DNA of 7,548 bases from Actinomycetota bacterium (lineage in GTDB: Bacteria > Actinomycetota > UBA4738). Position numbers and translations under genes: made by a program. The notes under the pieces are model-generated. The model saw only the letters and a list, made by a program, of their open reading frames with translations, had not been told where the DNA came from and did no database searches. Of the stretch, positions 1 to 4,987 are shown piece after piece. Position 1 is the first letter of the stretch. Each line of letters begins with the position of its first letter. The DNA is taken from the NCBI GenBank assembly GCA_013816105.1, contig JACDEY010000043.1:1-7548 (forward strand). The letters run 5' to 3'.

Positions 1-230
1 ACAACACCCCGTACGGCCTGTCTGCCGGGATCTGGACCGACAAGGGTTCCCGGATCCTGGCGATCGCCTCCAGACTGCGCGCCGGGGTGGTGTGGGCGAA
101 CACCTTCAACCGCTTCGATCCCTCTTCCCCCTTCGGGGGCTACAAGGAGAGCGGCTTTGGCCGCGAGGGCGGGCTGCACGGCCTCGAGCCGTACCTCGAT
201 CTCGTCGCGCCGAATGGGGAAGGGCGATGA
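1..230 (+). CDS. Aldehyde dehydrogenase, C-terminal fragment (5' end outside window)
   Basis: This is the last 75 residues of an NAD(P)-dependent aldehyde dehydrogenase, an enzyme that oxidises aldehydes to carboxylic acids in the cytoplasm. Reading begins in phase at base 3 and ends at TGA 228-230. The fragment shows the family's closing signature: a V-W-A-N-T-F-N strand, then S-P-F-G-G-Y-K-E-S-G-F-G-R-E-G-G, which in the family holds the oligomerisation and active-site-proximal C-terminal segment. The N-terminal NAD domain and the catalytic Cys and Glu lie upstream of the window, so substrate and activity cannot be judged. Its stop overlaps the start of the next gene (ATGA, 227-230), so the two are almost certainly cotranslated. 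The family call is secure; the subfamily is not, although the partner gene suggests an ALDH16-like pair. Confidence 0.93.
   Translation, partial: NTPYGLSAGIWTDKGSRILAIASRLRAGVVWANTFNRFDPSSPFGGYKESGFGREGGLHGLEPYLDLVAPNGEGR
216..220 (+). promoter_or_regulatory. Ribosome binding site for the short ALDH-like gene
   Basis: GGGGA lies 6 nt before ATG 227, inside the end of the preceding ALDH gene. The frame is open farther upstream to an ATG at 92, but a start there would add 45 arginine-rich residues read out of frame through the ALDH signature region. This site therefore supports the start at 227. Confidence 0.55.
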
Positions 231-1090
231 CCGCTCCTCGCCGGCTGGACGTCCGCAAGACCTACAAGCTCTATATCGCGGGTGGCTTCTCCCGGTCGGA
301 GTCGGGCCGTTCGTACCCTGTTACCGGTTCGGGTGGCTCGGTCGTGGCCCGTCCGGCGAGGGCTTCCCGCAAGGACCTTCGGGAGTCCGTCCGCGCCGCC
401 CGATCCGCCCAGCCGGGCTGGGCCGGCGCGACGGCATACAACCGCGGACAGATCCTCTATCGCATGGCGGAGCTCATGGAGGGACGCCGGGAGCAGTTCG
501 TTCACGAGCTCGATCGGTTGGGCGTCGACCACCCCGACCGGGAGGTGACGGCCTCCATCGACCGATGGGTCTGGTACGCGGGGTGGTCCGACAAGGTTCA
601 CCATCTGGTCGGAACCGTGAATCCGGTCGCCGGTCCCTACTTCGACTTCACCATCCCCGAGCCCACCGGGGTGGTTGGCATCGTGGCGCCGGACGATCCG
701 GCCCTGCTGGGCCTGGTGTCGCGGCTCGCGCCGGCGATCGTGTCCGGCAACACCGTCGTGCTGCTCGCGAGCGAGACGAAACCACTTCCCGCCGTGACGC
801 TTTGCGAGGTCCTCGCCACGTCCGACGTCCCTCCCGGCGTCGTGAACGTTCTCACGGGGTACAGGGAAGAGCTGCTTCCCTGGCTCGCCGGCCACATGGA
901 CGTGAATGCCATCGACCTGACAGGCGTCCAAGCCGACGCGGTCGACGAACTGGAACGACTGGCCGCCGAGAACCTGAAGCGCACGGTTCGCGACGGCCAA
1001 GCCGACGTGTTCGCCGATGCGGCTCAGAGCCCTTACGCCATCACGGCACTCATGGAGATGAAGACCGTCTGGCACCCGATGGGTGCCTGA
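227..1090 (+). CDS. ALDH-like protein lacking the catalytic domain (pseudo-ALDH partner)
   Basis: This is a 287-residue protein with only the N-terminal, dinucleotide-binding half of an aldehyde dehydrogenase; full enzymes have about 450-500 residues. Visible ALDH landmarks are the strand KLYIAGGF (14-21), a helix after W65 with YNRGQILYRMAELME (71-85), EPTGVVGIVAPDDP (145-158), LAPAIVSGNTVVLL (167-180), PPGVVNVLTG (202-211) and DVNAIDLTG (225-233). Key positions are changed. The oxyanion-hole Asn of the usual P-W-N-F-P is Asp (156 or 157), the Lys of the usual L-K-P-S/A-E is absent (180-183), and the G-S-T-x-x-G phosphate loop reads GVQADA (233-238). The catalytic Glu and Cys motifs are absent, and the chain ends with a helical tail. 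The four-base overlap with the full ALDH suggests complex formation. This resembles the non-catalytic second domain of ALDH16 proteins, here as a separate gene. It is probably structural or regulatory rather than an enzyme, and the clean ends argue against a decayed gene. Confidence 0.82.
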   Translation: MTAPRRLDVRKTYKLYIAGGFSRSESGRSYPVTGSGGSVVARPARASRKDLRESVRAARSAQPGWAGATAYNRGQILYRMAELMEGRREQFVHELDRLGVDHPDREVTASIDRWVWYAGWSDKVHHLVGTVNPVAGPYFDFTIPEPTGVVGIVAPDDPALLGLVSRLAPAIVSGNTVVLLASETKPLPAVTLCEVLATSDVPPGVVNVLTGYREELLPWLAGHMDVNAIDLTGVQADAVDELERLAAENLKRTVRDGQADVFADAAQSPYAITALMEMKTVWHPMGA

Positions 1091-1104
1091 CGACGGACGA
1101 CGCC

Positions 1105-1137
1105 GAGCCAGAAGGGCTCCACGCCCGCTTCGTGGAG
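1105..1137 (+). other. Overlapping hairpins in the ALDH-recO gap (possible weak terminator)
   Basis: Two inverted repeats share bases. GAGCC (1105-1109) pairs with GGCTC (1115-1119) across a 5-nt loop. CTCCACG (1117-1123) pairs perfectly with CGTGGAG (1131-1137) across a 7-nt loop. The second stem is followed by ATTTCG, so there is no real T-tract and a classical intrinsic terminator is not shown. The location, 15 bp after the short ALDH stop and 66 bp before recO, fits a transcription end or RNA-processing element. In this 111-bp gap I see no gene. Confidence 0.35.
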
Positions 1138-1187
1138 ATTTCGTCGCGCGGGCGCGCCGATGGGGCGGTCCCCGTAGGTGGGGGGAG

Positions 1188-1193
1188 TACGAT
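1188..1193 (+). promoter_or_regulatory. Possible -10 element for recO
   Basis: TACGAT matches the TAnnnT pattern of sigma-70-type -10 boxes and ends 9 nt before the recO ATG, which would give a leader of only a few bases. No recognisable -35 hexamer lies 16-18 bp upstream. The nearest GGAG (1184-1187) sits 15 nt from the ATG, too far for a typical ribosome binding site, which is why a near-leaderless start is worth considering. This is inference from spacing only. Confidence 0.25.
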
Positions 1194-1202
1194 TCGTCAC
1201 AC

Positions 1203-1979
1203 ATGCCGCTCTACAAGGAACAGGGCATCGTCCTGCGCGCGGTGAAGCTGGGCGAGGCCGACAAAATCGTATCCATCCTGACCCAGGGCTCGGGCAAGAT
1301 CCGCGCCGTCGCCAAGGGCATCCGAAAGACGACCAGCAGGTTCGGCGCCCGGTTGGAGCCAATGACCCACGTCTCCCTCCTGCTCTATCGCGGGCGGAAC
1401 CTGGACACCGTCACCCAGGCGGAGATCGTCGGATCCTTTCGCGCCGTGCGCGGAGACTTTGCGCTCATCACTGCCGGGGAGACGATGCTCGAGGCGGTCG
1501 ACAAGGTCGCTGAGGAGCACGAGCGTAACGTCCGCCTGTTCCTGTTGCTGCTCTCGGGCATGCGGGCCCTGGAGCGCCGGCCGGATGACGCGGCGGCGGT
1601 CGCCGAGAGCTTCGTCCTGAAGCTGCTTTCGCTCTCGGGCTTTCATCCCAGCCTCTCGGCGTGCGCGGCCTGCGGCACTCCCGGCCCGCACGGCTGGTTC
1701 GCGGCCGGCCAGGGAGGGGTCGTGTGCGGGACGTGTGCGACGAACGAGGCGGGTCGCGTGAGCGAGCCCGCAGTGCGGTGGCTGGACCTCATAGCCAGGA
1801 TCGAGCTGGATGGGGCCGGAGATGCCACGCCGCCGGATGCGGTGCGTCGAGAGGCTCGCGCGATGCTCTACGGCTTCACCGAGTACCACCTGGACCGCCG
1901 GATGAAGAGCTTCTCGCTCCTCGCCCGGCAGGCCGCCTCTCCCGCGTCGGTGCGGCTCGTCGGAACCGCTCGCGGATAG
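1203..1979 (+). CDS. recO: DNA repair protein RecO
   Basis: RecO (258 residues, usual length about 230-270) works with RecF and RecR in recombinational repair. It binds single-stranded DNA, helps displace SSB and anneals strands. The N-terminal OB-fold is visible in MPLYKEQGIVLRAVKLGEAD (1-20), followed by K-I-V-S-I-L-T and G-K-I-R-A-V-A-K-G-I-R-K (31-42). The central helical domain leads to a four-cysteine zinc-binding module, C154-x2-C157 and C175-x2-C178, seen in many bacterial RecO proteins. The C-terminus has the usual Y-H-L-D-R-R-M-K-S motif (228-236). The frame is open to 1083, but RecO homologues begin at this M-P-L-Y, and no other start codon lies nearby. The uppS gene follows after 9 bp, a common actinobacterial order. 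I am confident of the family. Confidence 0.96.
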   Translation: MPLYKEQGIVLRAVKLGEADKIVSILTQGSGKIRAVAKGIRKTTSRFGARLEPMTHVSLLLYRGRNLDTVTQAEIVGSFRAVRGDFALITAGETMLEAVDKVAEEHERNVRLFLLLLSGMRALERRPDDAAAVAESFVLKLLSLSGFHPSLSACAACGTPGPHGWFAAGQGGVVCGTCATNEAGRVSEPAVRWLDLIARIELDGAGDATPPDAVRREARAMLYGFTEYHLDRRMKSFSLLARQAASPASVRLVGTARG

Positions 1980-1988
1980 CGTCGTGCC

Positions 1989-2726
1989 ATGAGCTACCTG
2001 TCGGACCTCGACCTCCACCGCCTGCCGCGGCACGTGGCGATCGTCATGGACGGCAACGGGCGGTGGGCGACACAGCGCGGGCTACCGAGGACCGAGGGAC
2101 ACGCGGCCGGGGAGGAGGCTCTCTTCGACACCGTGGAGGGCGCCCTGGACATCGGCCTCGAGTGGCTCACCGTCTTCGCGTTCTCCACCGAGAACTGGCG
2201 GCGCCCCCCGTCGGAGGTCCGTTATCTGATGGGGTTCAACCGGGGACTCCTGCGTCGCCGCCGGGACGACCTCCACCGGCGAGGCGCCCGGATCCGCTTC
2301 GCCGGCCGGGTGGACTGGCGGGTCCCTCGCTCCGTGCTTCGGGAGATGGAGATCTCGCGGGAGATGACGAAGTCGAACACGAAGATGACGCTCACGATCG
2401 CGTTCAACTACGGGGGTCGGACCGAGATCGTTGATGCAGTCAAGCGTGTGCTCGAGGACCACGACCGGCGCCGCCTGAAGGGGGAGCGGATGACCCCGGA
2501 GTCCATCTCCTCCCGCCTGTACCACCCGGACATGCCGGATCCGGACCTCCTTATCCGCACTGGTGGCGAGATGCGCATCTCCAATTTCCTCCTGTGGCAG
2601 GCCGCCTACGCGGAGCTGTGGTTCACGCCGGTCTACTGGCCCGACTTCAACAGGGAGAACCTGTACGAGGCCATCCGGGACTACCAGAAGCGTGACCGTC
2701 GCTTCGGCCGCGTCGAGGACCAGTAG
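1989..2726 (+). CDS. uppS: Polyprenyl (undecaprenyl/decaprenyl) diphosphate synthase, cis-type
   Basis: This 245-residue cis-prenyltransferase condenses isopentenyl diphosphate onto an allylic primer to make the C50/C55 carrier lipid for peptidoglycan and other envelope polymers. It acts in the cytosol at the membrane face. The active-site segment HVAIVMDGNGRWA (15-27) carries the essential Asp21, with His38 in the following TEGH. FAFSTENW (63-70) and AFNYGGR (138-144) are family motifs. The diagnostic C-terminal signature runs from D174 to Q194, with Arg180, Arg186 and Ser188 for diphosphate binding, then Glu199 in Y-A-E-L-W-F. All expected catalytic residues are present. No clear Shine-Dalgarno sequence precedes the ATG, so translation is probably coupled to recO, whose stop is 9 bp upstream. 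Chain length of the product cannot be predicted from sequence alone. Confidence 0.97.
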   Translation: MSYLSDLDLHRLPRHVAIVMDGNGRWATQRGLPRTEGHAAGEEALFDTVEGALDIGLEWLTVFAFSTENWRRPPSEVRYLMGFNRGLLRRRRDDLHRRGARIRFAGRVDWRVPRSVLREMEISREMTKSNTKMTLTIAFNYGGRTEIVDAVKRVLEDHDRRRLKGERMTPESISSRLYHPDMPDPDLLIRTGGEMRISNFLLWQAAYAELWFTPVYWPDFNRENLYEAIRDYQKRDRRFGRVEDQ

Positions 2727-2753
2727 GGCCTCGTCTGGGTCGAATCAAGGCAC

Positions 2754-2759
2754 TATCAT
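2754..2759 (+). promoter_or_regulatory. Possible -10 element before the GGCT-like gene
   Basis: TATCAT matches the TATAAT consensus at 5 of 6 positions. It lies in the 43-bp gap after uppS and ends 10 nt before ATG 2770. Expected initiation 6-7 nt downstream would leave only about 3-4 untranslated bases. No good -35 is present. The same TATCATC heptamer recurs at 3230, upstream of glyQS. Confidence 0.32.
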
Positions 2760-2769
2760 CCGCAAGGCC

Positions 2770-3225
2770 ATGCTGCTCTATTTCGCGTACGGGGCGAACA
2801 TGGACCCGGGGCAGATGGGGAAGCGCGTTCCCGAAGCCCGAGCCATCGGCCCGGCCCGGCTGGACGGATTCCGCCTGGAGTTCAGCGTCTACTCCACCCT
2901 GTGGGAGGGAGGCGCGACGAACCTCGCGACGGACGAGAAGGCGCACGTGTGGGGCGTGCTCTGGGAGATCGACGACATGAGCGGGCTGGACGCCTATCAG
3001 GGGCATCCGACTTTCTTCCGACGGGAAGACGTTTGCGTGCATGGCCCCGACGGACCGGTAATCGCGAAGACCTATCGGGTCGCGCATCAGAAGGCCTACA
3101 TTCGCCCGACCGACACCTACCTTCGGCTTCTGCGGTCGGCCATACGGATCCACGGACTCCCGCCCGAAGCGCTCGACATCCTGGACGAGGCGGCCCGGCC
3201 CCCGGGCCCCTCGATCTCCACCTGA
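2770..3225 (+). CDS. Gamma-glutamylcyclotransferase-fold (AIG2/GGCT-like) protein with Glu-to-Gln substitution
   Basis: This is a 151-residue cytoplasmic protein of the GGCT/AIG2-like fold. Active members cyclise gamma-glutamyl groups of amines or dipeptides to release 5-oxoproline. The substrate-binding loop is clear in YFAYGANM (4-11), matching the family's Y-G-S/T-N motif, followed by PARLDGFRLEFS (28-39) and the domain core VWGVLWEIDDMSGLDAYQG (60-78). In active homologues the last segment normally reads L-D-x-x-E-G, with Glu as the general acid/base. Here it is Gln77 (codon CAG), so classical cyclotransferase activity is doubtful unless another residue takes over. Start 2770 fits the family N-terminus exactly; only AAGG with a 2-nt spacer precedes it. 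It sits alone between uppS and glyQS, and no functional link to either is evident. The fold is secure; function is open. Confidence 0.85.
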   Translation: MLLYFAYGANMDPGQMGKRVPEARAIGPARLDGFRLEFSVYSTLWEGGATNLATDEKAHVWGVLWEIDDMSGLDAYQGHPTFFRREDVCVHGPDGPVIAKTYRVAHQKAYIRPTDTYLRLLRSAIRIHGLPPEALDILDEAARPPGPSIST

Positions 3226-3229
3226 CGGG

Positions 3230-3235
3230 TATCAT
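3230..3235 (+). promoter_or_regulatory. Possible -10 element upstream of glyQS
   Basis: TATCAT (5 of 6 to consensus) starts 5 bp after the GGCT-like stop and is 52 nt before the glyQS ATG. It shares the heptamer TATCATC with 2754-2760. I find no convincing -35 at the usual distance. If real, it would start a leader of about 45 nt that contains the hairpin at 3250-3268. Confidence 0.28.
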
Positions 3236-3244
3236 CGACAGCAC

Positions 3245-3268
3245 GCCAGCGGCCGCAGCCAGCGGCCG
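3245..3268 (+). repeat. 11-bp direct repeat forming a strong hairpin in the glyQS leader
   Basis: GCCAGCGGCCG occurs at 3245-3255 and again at 3258-3268. The same bases form a perfect 7-bp stem, CGGCCGC (3250-3256) with GCGGCCG (3262-3268), around the loop AGCCA. No T-tract follows, so it is not a standard terminator. It sits 5 nt before the glyQS Shine-Dalgarno sequence and could affect translation initiation or mark an mRNA end. Confidence 0.5.
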
Positions 3269-3273
3269 GGAGA

Positions 3274-3279
3274 AGGGAG
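3274..3279 (+). promoter_or_regulatory. Ribosome binding site for glyQS
   Basis: AGGGAG is a strong Shine-Dalgarno match with an 8-nt spacer to ATG 3288. It fixes that start over the in-frame ATG four codons later. Confidence 0.75.
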
Positions 3280-3287
3280 CCTCCCCG

Positions 3288-4625
3288 ATGTCCGACCTGA
3301 TGGACGCCATCACCGGCCTCGCCAAGCGACGGGGCATCGTCTTTCCCTCCAGTGAGATCTACGGTGGCCTTCGCTCATCGTGGGACTACGGCCCCCTTGG
3401 GGTCGAGATCAAGAACAACATCAAGCGGTCCTGGTGGCGTGCCCTCGTTCAGGACCGCGACGACATAGTCGGGCTCGACGCCGCCATCATCATGGCCCCC
3501 CGTGTGTGGGAGGCGAGCGGGCATGTGGACTCGTTCGCCGACCCGCTGGTCGAGTGCCACGATTGTCACCGACGGTATCGAGAGGACCATCTTCCGGACT
3601 GGGCGCCCGGTGTCGACGCGGCCAAGCTTCGATGCACCGAGTGCGGGGGCCAGCTGTCCGACCCCAAGCGTTTCAATCTCATGTTCAAGACGCACATGGG
3701 GCCCGTGGAAGAGGATGCCGCGGCGGTCTACCTGCGCCCCGAGACGGCTCAGGGCGTGTTCGTCGACTACCGAACGGTCCAGCAGAGCTCGCGAATGAAG
3801 GTTCCCTTCGGGATCGCTCAGATCGGGAAGTCCTTCCGGAACGAGATCACCCCCGGCAACTTCATCTTCCGGACGCGGGAGTTCGAGCAGATGGAGATGG
3901 AGTACTTCGTCGAGCCCGGCACGGATGAGAAGTGGTTCGAATACTGGGTCGAGGAGCGCCTTCGGTGGTATCGGGACCTGGGAATCCGGGAAGAGAAGCT
4001 GCGCCTGCGACCGCACGAGCCGGACGAGCTGGCCCATTACGCGAAGGCCGCCACGGACGTCGAGTACGAGTTCCCATTCGGGTGGTCCGAGCTCGAAGGG
4101 ATCGCCAACCGGACGGACTTCGACCTGCGGCGCCATCAGGAGTTCTCGGGCGAGGACCTCACCTATTTCGACCAGGCGGGCGACCGGCGGTACCTGCCCT
4201 TCGTCGTCGAACCGTCCGGCGGGGTGGATCGCGCCATGCTCGCCTTGCTCGTGGACGCCTACCGCGTCGAGGAGGCGCCCAAGGCGAGTGGCGGCACGGA
4301 GCGGCGGACCGTCCTCGGCTTTCACCGGGACATCGCTCCCATGAAGGTGGCGGTGCTGCCCCTTTCGCGCAACGAGGCGCTCGTGCCGGAGGCGCGCCGC
4401 GTGTTCGACCTGGTGAAGGCCCGGTGGATGAGCGATTACGACGACGCCGGCTCGATCGGCCGCCGGTATCGGCGACAGGACGAGGTGGGAACTCCGTTCT
4501 GCGTGACCGTCGACTTCGAGAGCCTCGAGGACCATGCGGTCACCGTGAGGGAGCGAGACACCATGACTCAGGAGCGGCTGCCGATTGCACGACTCGCCGA
4601 CCGTCTCGAGGAGCGGCTCAACTGA
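3288..4625 (+). CDS. glyQS: Glycyl-tRNA synthetase, homodimeric class II type
   Basis: This 445-residue enzyme charges tRNA-Gly with glycine using ATP. It is the single-chain alpha2 type found in actinobacteria, Thermus, archaea and eukaryotes, not the GlyQ/GlyS alpha-beta form. The N-terminus L-A-K-R-R-G-I-V-F-P-S-S-E-I-Y-G-G (11-27) is diagnostic. A zinc site is formed by C90-x2-C93 and C116-x2-C119. RPETAQGVFVDY (150-161) lies in the glycine pocket region. Motif 2 runs from about 180 to 207 (F-R-N-E at 183-186), GIANRTDFDL is at 271-280, and motif 3 EPSGGVDRAML (308-318) carries Arg315. The anticodon-binding domain occupies about 360-445. Length is slightly below the commonest bacterial examples (about 460-500), but no core motif is missing. 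The stop overlaps the proposed CTG start of the next gene. Confidence 0.97.
   Translation: MSDLMDAITGLAKRRGIVFPSSEIYGGLRSSWDYGPLGVEIKNNIKRSWWRALVQDRDDIVGLDAAIIMAPRVWEASGHVDSFADPLVECHDCHRRYREDHLPDWAPGVDAAKLRCTECGGQLSDPKRFNLMFKTHMGPVEEDAAAVYLRPETAQGVFVDYRTVQQSSRMKVPFGIAQIGKSFRNEITPGNFIFRTREFEQMEMEYFVEPGTDEKWFEYWVEERLRWYRDLGIREEKLRLRPHEPDELAHYAKAATDVEYEFPFGWSELEGIANRTDFDLRRHQEFSGEDLTYFDQAGDRRYLPFVVEPSGGVDRAMLALLVDAYRVEEAPKASGGTERRTVLGFHRDIAPMKVAVLPLSRNEALVPEARRVFDLVKARWMSDYDDAGSIGRRYRRQDEVGTPFCVTVDFESLEDHAVTVRERDTMTQERLPIARLADRLEERLN
4608..4613 (+). promoter_or_regulatory. Ribosome binding site supporting a CTG start at 4622
   Basis: GAGGAG lies inside the end of glyQS with an 8-nt spacer to CTG 4622-4624. 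It decides the start of the following membrane-protein gene, which has no in-frame ATG, GTG or TTG before its first transmembrane helix. Confidence 0.5.
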
Positions 4626-4987
4626 ACCGGGCCTCGCCGGAGCCGAGGCCGAGGCCGCCCTTCAGGACGCCGGAAGAGCGTCAGGCGGCCTACTGGGGCG
4701 GCCAGGCCGTTGCGCCGGCCGCCGGGCCCGAAGACACTCCGGAGCACGCGGATCCGGAGACTCCGACGGGCGGTGCGTTCGAAGGCCTGCGGCGCCACCG
4801 GCACTCCTCCCCGTTCTCTCCTCTCGTCGTCTACGCGGTGGGATTCTTTTTCATGCTCGCGGCGGCCGGGGCGCTTGCCTTCGCCCAGTTCCGTTCGGGC
4901 CCGATGGCGCCATGGGTCTCCATCGGCGGCTCGGCTGTCGCCGTCGTATCTGGGATCGCCTCGGTCTTTCCCCGACGGGGACGGTGA
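4622..4987 (+). CDS. Small two-helix membrane protein, probable CTG start
   Basis: I do not recognise a named family. The reading frame gives 121 residues: a Pro-, Glu- and Arg-rich N-terminal tail (1-66, including P-P-F-R-T-P-E-E-R), then two predicted transmembrane helices, about 67-89 and 95-116. A cluster of basic residues before helix 1 (R57, R58, H59, R60) and the ending R-R-G-R suggest a hairpin with both ends in the cytoplasm. Coding is supported by G/C-rich third positions in this frame and by the hydrophobic pattern; the other forward frames give arginine-rich shadow sequence. No ATG, GTG or TTG is available early. CTG 4622 overlaps the glyQS stop as CTGA and has a well-spaced GAGGAG. 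The stop overlaps the next start as GTGA. It may anchor or accompany the lipoprotein encoded next, but that is inference. Confidence 0.68.
   Translation: MNRASPEPRPRPPFRTPEERQAAYWGGQAVAPAAGPEDTPEHADPETPTGGAFEGLRRHRHSSPFSPLVVYAVGFFFMLAAAGALAFAQFRSGPMAPWVSIGGSAVAVVSGIASVFPRRGR

Noticed and set aside
92..226. Longer start (ATG 92) for the short ALDH-like gene
   Set aside because: It would be read out of frame through the ALDH C-terminal signature and gives Arg-rich sequence. ATG 227 with GGGGA and the ATGA overlap is better.
227..1090. Short ALDH-like gene as a pseudogene produced by truncation
   Set aside because: It has an intact frame, a good start, coupled translation and a distinct helical tail, with G/C-biased third positions throughout, which argues for a maintained gene.
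1083..1202. Longer start (ATG 1083) for recO
   Set aside because: The extra 40 residues have no RecO similarity. The conserved N-terminus begins at the M-P-L-Y encoded from 1203.
140..1204. Long open frame on the - strand opposite the ALDH-like gene (about 354 codons)
   Set aside because: The translation is rich in Arg, Gly and His with no recognisable motif, while the + strand has clear ALDH motifs. Long antisense frames are expected in GC-rich coding DNA.
1197..2033. - strand open frame of about 278 codons opposite recO
   Set aside because: It covers the conserved RecO coding region and has shadow-type composition; there is no supporting start site or domain.
3226..3287. T-box riboswitch upstream of glyQS
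   Set aside because: The 62-bp gap is too short for a T-box, and no specifier loop or T-box sequence is visible.
3375..4535. Long - strand open frame (about 386 codons) opposite glyQS
   Set aside because: It mirrors a gene with every glycyl-tRNA synthetase motif and has no protein family features of its own.
4585..4983. N-terminal extension of the lipoprotein frame to an ATG at 4585
   Set aside because: The added 133 residues are Arg- and Gly-rich shadow of the membrane-protein frame and would bury the signal peptide. The GTG at 4984 places a proper signal sequence and lipobox at the N-terminus.
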